A stretch of 64,000 bases of DNA from contig NC_134839.1 in the NCBI RefSeq assembly GCF_965363235.1, positions 112,834,517-112,898,516 on the forward strand. Direction: 5' to 3'. Positions 48,301 to 63,300 of the stretch are shown in pieces (the first letter of the stretch is position 1; each line of letters begins with the position of its first letter). The DNA comes from Mytilus galloprovincialis. Lineage: Eukaryota > Mollusca > Bivalvia > Mytilida > Mytilidae. Below the pieces are notes generated by a model. That model did not search any database and was not told the DNA's origin. It saw only the letters and a list, made by a program, of their open reading frames with translations. Made by a program: the position numbers and the translations under genes.

Positions 48301-51300
48301 AGTATTGTTAAATTTTTTGTATCAAATGTTGTTTCGATATGTCTTTTCTAATTTTACTTATAAATTATAACTCATAACAATACAAAAACAGGTCTGCAAT
48401 AAGTGGTGCACAGTTAGTCCCCATTGGAATTCCAATAACTTGACGATATACGGAATGTCCAAAGCGAACAAAAATGCTATCAAGTAAAAATTCAAGTGCA
48501 TATATAGTATCAAAGCATGTCCAATTGACATAGTTCTTTTGTTTATTGCTACTAAAAAATTACCTAAAAGAGTTTGAATATATGTACTCGCATTCTGATT
48601 TTTTAAATGCTCATTTAATTAGGGATGTGATTTTTTCTTAATAGGAATATGAAACAAACTGGTATATAGGGTAGAAAAATCAAAACTTTGCACTTGTATT
48701 TTTGACCATCTGATGAGTTAAGCCTTTTTCAACTGATTTTTATAGTTCTTATGTTGTACTGTTATACCACTGTCCCAGGTTAGGGGGAGGGTTGGGATCC
48801 CGTTAACATGTTTAACCCCGCCACATTATTTATGTATGTGCCTGTCCCAAGTCAGGAGCCTGTAATTAGTGGTTGTCGTTTGTTAATGTGTTACATATTT
48901 GTTTTTTGTTCATTTTTGTTACATAAATAAGGCCGTTAGTTTTCTCGTTTGAATTGTTTTACATTGTCTTATCGGGGCCTTTTATATCTGACTATGCGGA
49001 ATGGGCTTTGCTCATTGTTGAAGGCCGTACGGTGACCTACAGTTGTTAATGTCTGTGTCATTTTGGTCTTTTGTGGATAGTTGTCTCATTGGCAATCATA
49101 CCACATCTTCTTTTTTATATTTGAACAAATTCAAAATCACCAATATATGCATTCAATTTATCAAAAGAGATGATTTCAGCTTTCCAATTGTGAACTTTCC
49201 ATTTCTAAGTAGCAACATTCCAGCAGCACCTGTATACGAGGTATATTTCTCCCAATTTATAATGTATTCCCGTGCTTGCATTTCCTATCATGATTTTCTT
49301 GATAGAGGGTTGCTGCTCACAAGGAAGCTATTAAACCAAGAGTTCCAAATGGTGAAGTTGAAATCATCCCTTCGTAAATTTTACAGACGCCATCACGAGT
49401 TGGTTGACCGTTATGGAATAACCGTTTCACAAATGATATCGGATAACTACAATCCCCTTCCCTTTCATGAATGTGACCTACCGAATTAAACTATTTACCG
49501 GATTTGTTATCACATAAGCAACACGACGGGTGCCACATGTGGAGCAGGATCTGCTTACCCTTCCGGAGCACTGAATTAAAAAGATTTTTTGTTAGCTATT
49601 TCCCGTTTTACCCATTTCAAACTGTAGGTACGAAGTGAGTCGTGGATGATATTACGACACTCATTCCAATTTATAATTGACGGGGGACGGTATTTAGCTC
49701 CTTTACTGAGGAATGATTTTAACTCTCGGTCGCGAACGATGTTAAGGTCTCCTGTTATGACATGAGAAATGGGGCCATAAATGTATTCGCAATTACTGCA
49801 ATTACATGACATAGGTTTATTGTCAATGATGTTTACATCTTAACACAATTGGCTATAATTAAACAGATATTTCCGGGTAGATTTCTTGTAAATATAACAA
49901 ATAAGAGGGAGTTCAGTATTATCAAAATATCCAGGAATTTTGTCTTTAACAGAATGGTCGTTAAAAATACCGGCAATATTTACAAAATCAAAACCTTCAT
50001 TGACATACTTTATTTTGATAAAATGTTTTATATTATTTTCAGGGCGATCAATTTGGGGAAACAGTTTAGAATAACAATATGCCATTATAATTTGAACGAT
50101 CTCATATCCTCAATGCTCTTCAACCTTGTACTTGTTTGGCTTTATTAATATTTTGATATGAGCGTCACTGATGAGTCTTATGAAGACGAAACGCGCGTCT
50201 GGTGTACTAAATTATAATCTTGGTACCTTTGATAACTATTTACACCACTGGGTCGATACCACTGCTGGTGGACGTTTCGTCCCCGAGGGTATCACCAGCC
50301 CAGTAGTCAACACTTCGGTGTTGACATGAATATCAATAATGTGGTCATTTAAATAAATTTCCTGTTACAAAACTTTTAATTTTTCGAAAAAATAAGATTT
50401 TTTTATTCCAGGCATAGATTACCTTAGCCGTATTTTGCACAACTTTTTGGAATTTTGGATCCTCAATGCTCTTCGACTTTGTACTTGTTTGGCTTTATTA
50501 ATATTTTGATATGAGCGTCACTGGTGAGTCTTATGAAGACGAAACGCGCGTCTGGCGTACTAAATTATAATACTGGTATCTTTGATAACTATTTACACCA
50601 CTGGGTCGATGCCACTGCTGGTGGACGTTTCGTCCCCGAGGGTATCACCAGCCCAGTAATCAACACTTCGGTGTTGACATGAATATCAATAATGTGGTCA
50701 TTTAAATAAATTTCCTGTTACAAAACTTTTAATTTTTCGAAAAAATAAGGATTTTCTTATCAAAGGCATAGATTATCTTAGCCGTATTTTGCACAACTTT
50801 TGGGAATTTTGGATCCTCAATGCTCTTCAACTTTGTACTTGTTTGGCTTTATTAATATTTTGATATGAGCGTCACTGGTGAGTCTTATGAAGACGAAACG
50901 CGCGTCTGGCGTACTAAATTATAATACTGGTATCTTTGATAACTATTTACACCACTGGGTCGATGCCACTGCTGGTGGACGTTTCGTCCCCGAGGGTATC
51001 ACCAGCCCAGTAATCAACACTTCGGTGTTGACATGAATATCAATAATGTGGTCATTTAAATAAATTTCCTGTTACAAAACTTTTAATTTTTCGAAAAAAT
51101 AAGGATTTTCTTATCAAAGGCATAGATTATCTTAGCCGTATTTGGCACAACTTTTTGGAATTTTGGATCCTCAATGCTCTTCAACTTTGTACTTGTTTGG
51201 CTTTATTAATATTTTGATATGAGCGTCACTGATGAGTCTTATGAAGACGAAACGCGCGTCTGGCGTACTAAATTATAATCCTGGTACCTTTGATTACTAA

Positions 51301-54300
51301 TCATACTTAGGACTGCAATATGAAATTGTGTTACTATCCTCTAAAAATTTATTGAATTTATTAATAGGTAAAGAACAGAGCTTGGTTAACAGATAATATC
51401 TGCCGTTGTTTCTTGAAATAGAAATTAGGTCCGAAATATTTGTATGGTTGGTCCGAAATTTTCTTCGATTGGGATTTTTTCTACGTTGATGAGAAGGATT
51501 TTTACGAACAGTTTTAGAGACTATATCCAAAATGTTAACAGAATCAGTTCTTGATAAATTACCAATTCCCATGATATTATCATTAAGACCGAGAGGGTAG
51601 ACTGTCTGTAATTTTTTAATCCAATCTAATTTAATTTAATTATTTTCCGTGAACATGTCGAATAACAAACATATGAAGACATACACTGTGTAACAGGGAA
51701 CTAAACATATAAATGTTGAACAATAAAACATTATCGATGTACATTGTATAACGGAAAATAAACACATACATTTTGAACAACAACAACATACATTGTTTAA
51801 TGGAAAACTTAACAATTGTGTGTCAAAAGTCTCTAGGAGCACACTGCGTGTAACGGAAAGCTAATCACAAGGATGTCGAACAACAAAGCATTCTAGTAGC
51901 CATACTTGTGTACTGGGAAAGTAAATACTTACATGTCTAACAACAAAACATTCTAGTGGATATGTCAGCATAATAGTTACAGCAAAACTGAGTCGAGCCA
52001 CATTCATTAAATCATCTGTCTTGCAGTAGTTTTCCAAAAGATCACCTAAATCAGAAAAATCAATATGTAAAATGACCTTGTACATATATTTTGATTAACA
52101 TTGAACATATCTATCAGATATATATGGAGGTTGAAACAGCCAAAGGACTAAAAGGGTACTTTTAAATGTTTAACGAAGGGTTGATGTACAATTTTGTATC
52201 AGGCATCAGTTGGCTTTAGATTAATATCAAAAATGGAATATGTAGACCATACAAGTTTATTGAATTACAAATTTCGTAGATCGATAGGAAGAGACCAAGC
52301 AAATCAACACACAGAAACAGTTGTAATATATGTGCATACCTGCATTTTTAAAAACATTTAAAACAAGCAAACATATCTATAAGTATGTTGCCGAACTAAC
52401 GTAGTATATACCAATCAGATACAAATTCACCATGGACTATTTTAATAATTTTAGATAGCAAATGGACAGCATAATTAATAGGGTATATTTTGTAAATAAA
52501 ACAGAGTTCAAAATGCAAAAAAATAAAACCCAGCATACTAAACTTGCGTATCTCCTAATAATGATATAATAATGAAAATGCAGTAGCATAATTACCTTGG
52601 GTATATCCCGTGAATGTTACATAGCCGAGAACGCCAATCAACAGCATAATTAACAAAGAAAATAAAAAACTAAAATGTGTCACAATTTGAAATCTCTTTT
52701 CTGTTGGATTCTCTAGTGACTGGTGTATCAGAAATGTATTGTGGTGACACATATATGCTGCAAAAAACAAATTTCAATTAGTAAGCAGATAATATTCAGT
52801 ATGTTTACTTCATCTTTTATGCTTAACATCCTGTAAAAGAAAAGCGTTTATAGTGCAGGTGTACTTTACCATGTTGTTTGTCTTTTTTCTGGTTTTTTTT
52901 TGCCAATGTTTTGTCAGTTTATTTTCGATTCATGACTGTGTATGTCTTTTTGTATCTTTTACCACGCTTTTGCAGTGTTATAATCACAAAGTTTAAAATC
53001 TATCTAATAAGTTTTACTTTGATGCCCCTTTTCGATTCATGAATGTGTATGTCTTCTTGTATCTTTTGCATGCTTTGCAGTTTTATAATCACCAAGCTTG
53101 ATCTGTCTAATAATCTTTACTTTGAAGCCGTTTTTATGAATATAATAATGAGACTCCGGCACCAGTCTGTTTCCAGTCATTCATCATAAAGGAGTATATA
53201 CAGATCATATCAAAACATGCTAAACTGGAAACTCAACAACATGTCATTAAAAACATTTACTTTTTTTCATCTAAATAAATAAAAAAAAAGTAAACCCAAC
53301 GATTCCATTCTGTACAAATCATGATCCTAGTAATGGATAAGCGTATGTTCTAATTAATTACTATTCGTCATAAGGTGAGTTTAGTTTACTTATTTAAAGA
53401 GAAGAACAAACCACTAAAACATCTATGATAGTCAATGTAAAATATGTGTGACAACTGTTCACGATTATCAGTGATATATAATTTGACGTATTGTATAGGA
53501 ACTTGACTATTGTCAGTGATCTAAAGTTAAGCCTGCTGGTTAAGCACTCTACTCCAAAGCAGATTGATAATTACTAGATATCTATTTGATATTGTGTGCT
53601 GCTGTGGTGCTGTTTGCTTTATGTATATATATATAATGTTTTCTTTTTCCTTTTGTAAATATAATTAAAATTGTAAGGTAAGAATGTGTATAAATTGAAC
53701 AAAAGCTTCAAAACTAGTACTTCTACGTGAATCATTTCACCACCTATTTCACAGAGGGTGTAATTACTCCTCTAGTCTTTATAAAGGTGCTCACATGGAA
53801 TATACTAGAGCTTAGCATTTTTTGTAAAGTTATTCTTCATAACATGTAAAAACAGTTCAACACAGTAATGATCAACATAAAAAATGCCTGTACCAAATCA
53901 TGTTTATGACAGTTGTTTTCCATTTGTTTGATTTATTTTAGCTTTTTATTTTGCCATTTGGTTAGTGACTTTCAGTTTTAAGTTTTCCCCGGAGTTTGGT
54001 ATTTTTGTATTTTTTATTTTTTTCTACACACAGCAAAAAAATGCGTTAGGAAGATTTGACATAACATTCTTTATTTTTTTTTATGCCATTTCACATGGTC
54101 ATAAATTTAGCTTTTCAATTGTTCGATTCCAACACCACAGTTAATGGTGTTACGCGCGTCTGAGCTATCAATTTACCACTGCTTATTTCTGATGATAATA
54201 CCAGCGTCTGACGTATCATATTATACACATAGTATCCTTGACGCATATTTACTTACCAAATGTCATTATTCCTATTGACTGTGCAAAATTATAATCAAAA

Positions 54301-57300
54301 AGAGTCCAGGCATCGGCAGTAGCTCGTCTATAACCAGAAACAATACATTAAATTAAGAAACAGTGCACCAATAAATATATATACTAACTTTGCATAGTGA
54401 GTTTATCAACCCCAAAAGGTGATCGATTTGAAAAATATTAAACTAAACTGCACAGAATTAACAAATATCATATTCAGTTTTGATTTATTCTTTGAATGAT
54501 TTTAAACAATTTGTTAGGACAACGGTGTTAATGCCATATGTTCATACACTTAAGTTGCAGTATGATTTAGAATTTTTCAAAATATTCAAAATGAAACTTT
54601 ACTCAGGAAGATGGAAGAGAACATAAAATATCTTATGTTCCAAAACTAATTATCACTGTTATACAGGCAAAGAAACAGAAGACATAAAAGTCCGTAACAG
54701 AAATAGATAAACAGATAAAAACCAACGCATAAATGAATAAAAATACACAAACAAACACCCACAAACACTGACTAGACAAGTGTACAATGTAGGTAGTATA
54801 GTTTCATGTCAATGGGTGTAGTTCTTTAATGGTAATCGTTCACTGATATGATATAAAATCTGTAATGGTAATCGTTCACTGATATGATATAAAATTTCTA
54901 TTATAGCTTTGTTTGTGCTATTCAATATACCGCAGCATTAAATGTTAACCTTTCTATAGCCTTTTAATATGTCATGTGTAGTATCATTCGTCATCTACTG
55001 ATGTGCCATTTTAAGAAAATTGGTGTTGGTACCAAATCTTTGAAATCTCATTCAAATTTATTCACTCCCTTTTAAGGTTGATTTATATCTTGTTCCGACA
55101 CCTTTGTCTGTATATTTAAAAAGAACGTATAATGACTTTGAATGTCTATTATGTTTTTTTGAATTCAGTAGCTGTATCATTGACATTTCAGGCGGAAACC
55201 CGATTGAAAGAATCGAAGCTCTTTGTTAGAGAAGGCGATAAATGCTTACTGTAATGTTTACTATAGTGACAAAAATTTTAAAAGTTAACAGAAACAACTA
55301 AAATGACAATTTTCTTCTCGATTACGAAGTGTTTTATTTTAAAAACACCATTTGCATAAGTTTTCAATTTATCTAGTACATAGTTAAGCAGAACAATTAG
55401 ATATCAAGTCGACGACATGGGTATCTTTCAAGTTGGATGTAGAAAATGCATAACCTCCGATTTTTATTTTTTTTTTTACCACGGACAGAAAACATAATAA
55501 TCTATTAGTTCAGTAACTTTCGTATCGGCCCTCCCTTTATGTGACTCAAGAAAAAAATCCAAAAAATGGGTAACAATTGTATCGAAAAGAGAAAATCAAG
55601 TGCACCTTTTAATGTAAGGGCGTGTTTGAGTTGAATATTTTGTCTTGATATCGTACAAAGCAAGAATATAAAAGGGGGACAAAAGATACCAAAGGGACAG
55701 TCAAACTCATAAATCGAAAATAAACTGACAACGCCATGGCTAAAAATGAAAAAGACAAACAAACAACAGCACATTAGACATTATTTTATTAAACCAATCA
55801 TGGGCCCTTGTCGGGCAAGATACAAAAAACATCATAATAAAATGATTATATAAACATTAGTGAAATACACAATAAGTAATACACAAATAATAAATTGATA
55901 ATATGAGCAATGTAGGATATAATTAAGGTAAGAGGCACTGAGTGCAATGAGATCGATTTAATATTAAAAGAATATGATATAAAGTTTATTAATACGGAAA
56001 AAAAAGAAAAGTAAAAATAGAACTAGGAATATAGTATCTCATTCTGCAGTAGTTCTCCTCATGACCAGTGCACAGCAGTGAGGAACTTTTACATCACAAC
56101 AATGCAAAGGTCATCAAGGGGAGGTCCTTCAGAACTAGCTACAGATACATGAGATTACTCCAATAGTGATTCTCCTTATGATTAATGCACAGCAGCAAGG
56201 GTTGACATTGCTACTGGGCAATATTCATCAAGGGACGGTGCTCTAGAATTCACTATAGAGAAAATATAAAGTTCAAATTACAAGTAGTAGAGGGAGATAA
56301 ATCCCATTAAAACTTTTCAAATTTCTTAATGAACATGCATAATTCTGATAATAAATTCTCATCTTCATTATTCATTAACCATATCAGTTTTTGGTTAGGG
56401 TCAAGATTTTTAAAATTCTTGCACCAATTATTTATCATTGTTATCATGTCTTTCCTTTGGTCCGATAAACTATCACAGTTGAAAAGAAAATGTGTTTCAT
56501 CTTCGACCTCATTACTACAACATCTCTTACATATTCTATTGTGTCGGGGAGTATTACTATATCTACCTCTCTCTATAAGTAAATGGTGAGCAGATATGCG
56601 AAATCTTGTTAGACTCCGTCTATCTTCAAATTTTTTAATAATATTAAGATATTTTTCACAACCAAAATTTGATTTAAAGGTAACATATGTGCATAGTTTT
56701 CCTTCTGAGTGAGTTTTGAGATTTTTTTTCCCAATCTTTCAACATGGCATTTCTTAGTTTTCTGTTGTCAATTGGTTTAGCCGTGTCTGAAGATATTTGA
56801 TAATTATTAATCAGTGAAAGAAGTTTTTCAGATGACATATACCAGGACGGTTTCTTCGACTCATACAATTTCTTTGATTCTATAAATGCATTATATAACA
56901 ATGGAAAGTTAGTGTCTGATTTTTCTAGTCTGTAATAGTATTTAGTCATTGCTTTAATCATGTTAAAATATATTGGTAGTCTTCCCAACTGCGTTAATAC
57001 TGCAAAATTGGTGCTTTTTTTGGAGCTCCAAGAATAAATTTACAGAATTTAGTATGAAGTTTTTCAGCAGGTAATTTAGAGTAAATATGGTCAAATGAAA
57101 AAATTCCATTTCTATATTTAGATGACATTGGATTAAAGGCACCCCATATCTCACAGCTGTATAATAGGATGGGTTTGATGGTATGATCAAAAACATGCAT
57201 GCTTGTTTTGACTGAAGGATGCAAGGATAAAAATTCTTTAGATAACTTAAAATAGGCTTTTAGTACCTTTTTATACAATTCATCCTGGGCTACTGTAAAG

Positions 57301-60300
57301 GAGCCAGATGCACAAAAATGTATACCCAAATACTTATATGAATTAACACACTCTAGTTTTACACCATTTAGCATAAAATCATATTTGTTAATCAATCTAC
57401 CTGCCTCGTTGAATATAAGAACCTTTGTTTTGTGTGTATTCACACTTAAGCACCAATCATTGCAGTAATTTTGCAAAATGTCCAATTTTTTTGGCAAACC
57501 ATTCGGAGATGTTGACAATAAAACAATATCGTCAGCATACATAAGGCAGTGTAAATCTTGATCATTTATTGAAACTGGGTCTTCAGAGTGTTTTAAATAG
57601 TTTGTCAAATTATTAATAAAGATCTTGAAGAGGTTTGGACTAAGATTGTCTCCTTGTTTCACCCCCAGGTGCGTTGAAAAGGAATTTGTTAAGTTTTCAT
57701 TTACTTTTACACATGATTTACTTACTTCATACATGCTTTTAATGATGCTGTAAAAAGAAGATCCCACTCCAATATCTAGTAGTTTCAATTTGATTCCAGT
57801 GTGAATAACAGTATCAAAGGCCTTTTTGAAGTCAACAAAGCAGGCATATAGTCTACCACCAGGGTTATTACAATATTTATCAATAATTGTCTTGATTACA
57901 AACATGTGGTCAGAGGTCCTAGCTTTCTTTGTGAAGCCAATTTGGCAGCCATCAATTATTTTGTGTTCGACTAGAAATTTGTCAAGTCGGGAATTTAAAA
58001 TAGAATTAAACAATTTTCCTATTGAACTAGTTATGGTCAAACCACGATAGTTATTAGGATCAAGAATATCATTAGCCTTATGTAAGGGTGCAATATATCC
58101 TTCTGCCCATTTTTCTGGATAAATGCCATTACTCAAACCAGAGTTGAATATTTTTTTGAAGCAACCAACTACAAGAGGCTGTCACAACGACAGCAAACCG
58201 GATTTATTAACATTTATTTGTGTCGTGGCAATATCACAAGAACCATTACTGATGAATGGTGAAAGTGAAAATCGTCAATATCAAATTTGACCTCCATTTT
58301 GTCATCAGTATCAACATATTAAAATTTGAAAAGCTTAGATTGAATGGTTCATGAGTAAATGCAACAACGTGAATGGAAACGCCATTTTACGATCTTTCAA
58401 GAACCATAACTCCTGAACGGTAAAAGTCAAAATCGTCATTATTGAACTTGACCTCTATTTTGTCATCAGTAACAACATATTAAAATTTCAAAAGCTTTGG
58501 TTGAATGGTTCATGAGAAAATGCACGGACACGACGGGAAACACCATTTTTCAATCTTTCAAGAACCATAACTCCTGAACGGTAAAAGTCAAAATCGTCAT
58601 TATTGAACTTGACCTCCATTTTGCCATCAGTAACAGCATATTAAAATTTCGGAAGCTTTGGTAGAACAGTTCATGCATAAATGCATGGACACGACTGGAA
58701 ACTCCATTTTTCAATCTTTCAAGAACCATAACTCCTGAACGGTAAAAGTCAAATTCGTCATTATTGAACTTGACCTTCATTCTGTCATTAGTAACAACAT
58801 ATTAAAATTTGGGAAGTTTTGGTAGAACAGTTCATGCGTAAATGCACGGACATGACTGGAAACTCCATTTTTCAATCTTTCAAGAACCATAACTCCTGAA
58901 CGGTAAAAGTCAAAATCGCCATTATTGAACTTGACCTTTGTATAGTTGTCAGTCATAACATATTAAAATTTTAAAAGCTTTGGTTGAACGGTTCATGAGT
59001 TAATGCACGGACAACATTTGATTGCCGCCCGCCCGACAGCCCGGCCGCCCGGCCGCCCGCCGTACATCCCCTAATCAATAACCGACATTTTTGTCACAAA
59101 AATCCGGTTAAAAATACTTTGGCTGCATTTAATCATATTATTTGTAATATTGTCCAACCCAGGGGATTTATTCCACTTTAATTTTGAGATGGCAGTGATA
59201 ATTTCATTATCAGTTATTATAAAATCTAATTCATTAAAACATTTCGGGGATATCTCCGCAGATTCGAAACTCTCCTCAAGATGTTTAACCCTATCTAAAA
59301 AATTATCATTAACCTTATTTAAATCTTGAAAGTGATGAAGCCAGTCAGATGGTGATATATTGTTAACTGAGGAATCATGATTTTTTTCCTGTAACTTATT
59401 AATCAACCCCCAGTATAGTTTGGGATTGTCCTCATGAAGAGTTTTTAGTTGTTCTAAAATATCTGCCTTAAAAACTTTCTTTTTGGTTTTTCTGCATTTG
59501 TTATATTCCCAATATAATTTGTAATAATGATTTTTAACCATTGGATCTTTCGGGTTAGAAGAGTAAATTTTTCCATAATTTATAAGATTCTTTCTCATTG
59601 AGTCAGAGTCAAAGACATTTTTGTGTTTCTTTTTCTTTTTCTTATATTTAGGTTTTTTTTTCAAAAAAACATGACACAACATAGAAAACTAAAGAATAAA
59701 CAACATGAACCCCACCAAAAAACTAGGGGTGATCTCAGGTGCTCCGGAAGGGTAAGCAGATCCTGCTGCACATGTGGCACCCGTCGTGTTGTTTATGTGA
59801 TAACAAATCCGGTAAATAGTCTAATTCGGTAGGTCACATTCATGAAAGGGAAGGGGATTGTAGTTACGACGTAAGGAATATTATCCGATATCATTTGTGA
59901 AACGGTTATTCCATAACGGTCAACCAATTCATCGTCTCGCTTCAGATTCTATCATTTTTATATTTCAAAGCTTCAGGTTGACTTTATAACATAAAAAAAT
60001 TACAGTACTAAAAGATGAAATACATGGGTCAAGTGAAATACGTATCTAATGAATCAGAAAATAGAGTAAGTGTGTTCGAATAGCTATTTTTTTTACTAAA
60101 AGTACTTGACGACAGTCTTTCAAGTTGGATGATGTAAATGCATATCTTCGAAAAATTATATTTTTTTGTGTGTGATAACTAGGGTTTAAAATCTTCAACC
60201 ACTAAATAAAACTAGACTGCCCTTCCATGAAATATATAATTAGAATTGTTTAAAATGTTTATGAATTTTCGAAAATTCCACCTGACAACCGATCAGACAA

Positions 60301-63300
60301 TAGTTTTAAGTTGAAGCAATGCAGACACGATCATTAACTGATGCTCATTAGCTAGCTTATACATGTGTCTTTTAAAATGCAACTGACATGTCAGGATCGT
60401 AATGGTGCTATGTGGATAAATTTATCGGTTTTCAAGAGCAAAATTGGCAGCGCGTCATCCCTACAATGGCTTCCATTTCTACGATTGTGAAAATGAATTG
60501 GCGTAATGGGGAGAGAATTTTGACAAAGTAGAATCCTGAATGCACTTTTTCCACGAAAATCTTCCGATATGAAAATCAAAAGACTATAACATTCTACAAA
60601 ACCAAGCGACATTATGCCCTCCAGAAGGAATACGTCTTAGTTAAAAATTGTCAAGCATTCTGTATTAGGAAGCATTCATATGTATGGTGGTATGGTTCCA
60701 ATCAATACAGGACCAACTATTAATGTGTGAGTTAAACCACATGAATACTACCATAGCAGTTTAACTTTCAAAGATTAACATTATAGCAGGAAATATACTT
60801 ACACATCACTAAAGTCTGGAATCCTTATACAAATACACACGATTATGAACACAATTAAAATCATTGCTACAAACGCCCACTGAAATGATAACAATAAATT
60901 ATACACTTCCAATAATTTTGCTTAAACAAATATACACAACAAAGAACTTATTACAACAATTAAAAACTACAAAAGATCATACTAGCTTAAAATGTTTCAA
61001 TTAACTTTTAGTTATTTCTGTTTTAGTTAGGAACCGTTGTCCTTGAATTGTAGCACTTAATAAGATAATAGTACAAAATTAGGTTGGGTTGTTAAGGACA
61101 TACTCGGCTGATTATATACAGATAAATAAAGTTGTTAAGGACATACTCTGCTGATTATATACAGATAAATAACGTTGTTAAGGATATACTCGGCTGATTA
61201 TATACAGATAAATAACAATCATTGTTTTTGTTTTTCTATGTTTATTTCTGTTTTATTCTATTTTGTCTTTTATCAAGTATATTTTATTTTCAAACATATA
61301 CTAGTAAAGTAAAACATAAACATGTAAATGATACCACTCTAAATGACATAGTATTTTGTAAATAATTGTTTAAATATTGTAGAAAATTTAAGATGTTTCC
61401 TAGAAATGCATTTCACCAATCAAACTGTTATGTATTTCACTTGAGATATTATTAGATCATTAGTCCATTAACGCTATTGATATAGATATAAGAAGATGTA
61501 GTATGAGTGACAATAAAACAACTCTCCATTCAAGTCACAATTTGTGGAGATAAACCATTATAAGTCAAAGTACGGTCTTCAACACGGAGCCTTGGCTCAC
61601 ACTGAACAGCAAGCTATAAAAGGCCATATATAGTTCATATGTAAGAAGAAGTGATGTCTGAATTCTGTATTATTTACCTTACTGAGCTTGGCTACATCTC
61701 TGTAAAGGGATAATGGCAACGTTACAACTAAAGTAGTCAGAAATATACAAAAGTGCCTGTTGACTAGAACTGTGCCTGCGAGATAATCTGTAAATACAAA
61801 TAGAGCAATACTAATTATAATGCAACTTACGCTTTAAAATGTTGTTCGTCGTTATGGTTTTTCATTTTATCTTCACCAAGAACGCTCATACACAAACATT
61901 TAAAAGCTAGAGATGTATAAATACTCAGCAGTGCTAGCAGCCAATTAAACAAAAAATGACATGACGAAAATAGCTAAGTTAAACTTTTCCTGAATGAGTA
62001 GGAACCTTAGTTTCCAAGCAACTTTTCAACGGATAATATTATAATAAAGATGCTATTAATATGATATGATACGATTAAAAATTGATCGTAAGAATTGTTG
62101 ATGTAGATTTTTTGTACATAAAACTTCCTAGAAAATGACAAGAAGAAAATCTGCAAAAGAAGGATGCATTTATCTAAATTATATAACAAACTCTATCAAT
62201 TATCATTTGTTTAGCCATATATCATACCGTAAGTTGTCTTGTTTTCTTGAATTTAAATTTTATTTTTTGGGGGCTTTTTATAACATATTTTACGGGTTGG
62301 GTTCTACTTATTGTTGAAGATCGATGGTTGCTCATTTATGCCTATATCCGTATAATTTGGACTCTAATAGATAGCTGTCTCAATGGAAATCATACAAAAT
62401 CTCCTTATATTTAGATCTATATTCACCAATTACTTCCTTTAGAAAATTAAATCCGATCTATACTAACATTATTCCGTCTTAGATGATCCAATTATACTCT
62501 GCCTGTCACAATAATCTAATAAGGCTATCATTTTATTTTCAGGGAAATATAGAAGTTCTGATTTGATATTTCTTCAATAGACGTAAACAAGATTTCTTAG
62601 TGTATACAATGTAAACATATTTACCTCCCCCTACTCGTAAAAAACATTTTGTTATGGTATCTCCTATTATAACCTGGTAACTTATCATAGCTGAAAACAC
62701 AACAGGAAAAATATTACTTCCAAATTAACATGTACAAAAACAAAACGCATGCATTATTCTATAATTACTTCTATGTTTTTGTAATAGTAAACTATTGTAC
62801 TTTAAGACAAATTCCCTTGACTGCTGTACCCCTATTTTAGACATTTTTACTCTTTGAGTATGTTTGTTTTGTTCATGCATCGTTGACAATGTAATGGAAT
62901 TTGATGCGACTGTCATACAAGTGAGAGGTTTAGCTAGCTATAAAACCAGGTTCAATCCAACATTTTCTACATTAGAAAATGCCTGTACCAAGTCAGGAAT
63001 ATGACAGTTGTTATCCATTCGTTTGATGTGTTTGGACTTTTGATTTTGCCTTTTGATTTTTGATTTTCCTTTTTGAATTTTCCTCGGAGTTCAGTATTTT
63101 TGTGTTTTTACTTTTCCCTTTTTCACGAAATGTGGAACAACTGACATGACAATATTAAATTTTTTAGTTTCTTTGCTGACTAACTGGATTTGATATCATT
63201 AAACGTGGCTTTTTCTATGTCTAAACATAATATAATTAGGCGTTTTGGAACTTGTAGAACCGGCGGTGGATTTGTTTCCTTTTTGTACTGATAGACCCTA

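Larger units (their letters stand above)
47600..51640 (-). mobile_element. Old Penelope-like (or related) reverse-transcriptase element, broken
   Basis: Degenerate - strand coding segments lie at about 47740-48690, 49576-50090 and 51297-51630. Recognisable parts are a reverse-transcriptase core with GIPMGTNCAP (about 48402-48435), a downstream segment with SSYGVYISQRVRFARV, and pieces with GYFDNTELPLICY and ISHVITGDLNIV. Such frames are widespread in marine invertebrate genomes; I believe they are Penelope-like, but class is uncertain. The element is interrupted by the opposite-strand block at 48690-49570 and the 354-bp tandem at 50107-51297. It is broken in several places and looks old. It lies in an SLC38A11 intron. 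Confidence 0.7.
55680..59960 (-). mobile_element. Reverse-transcriptase element 3' fragment (family T end), split by a LINE
   Basis: On the - strand, 59960-59675 reads from the end of the same element family as 49130-49570 (GGGTGCCACATG, GATCTGCTTACCCTTCCGGA, GAGATCACCCCTAG, TTTTGGTGGGGTTCATGTTG). It stops at TTGTGTCATG, and the family resumes at about 55785 with TGTTTGTCTTTTTCATTTTT and AGCCATGGCGTTGTCAG, ending about 55680. The LINE lies between. Old and incomplete. Confidence 0.72.

Noticed and set aside
47600-51640. A working retroelement or domesticated reverse transcriptase
   Set aside because: The coding segments are discontinuous, interrupted by other repeats and degraded; it is best treated as a fossil.
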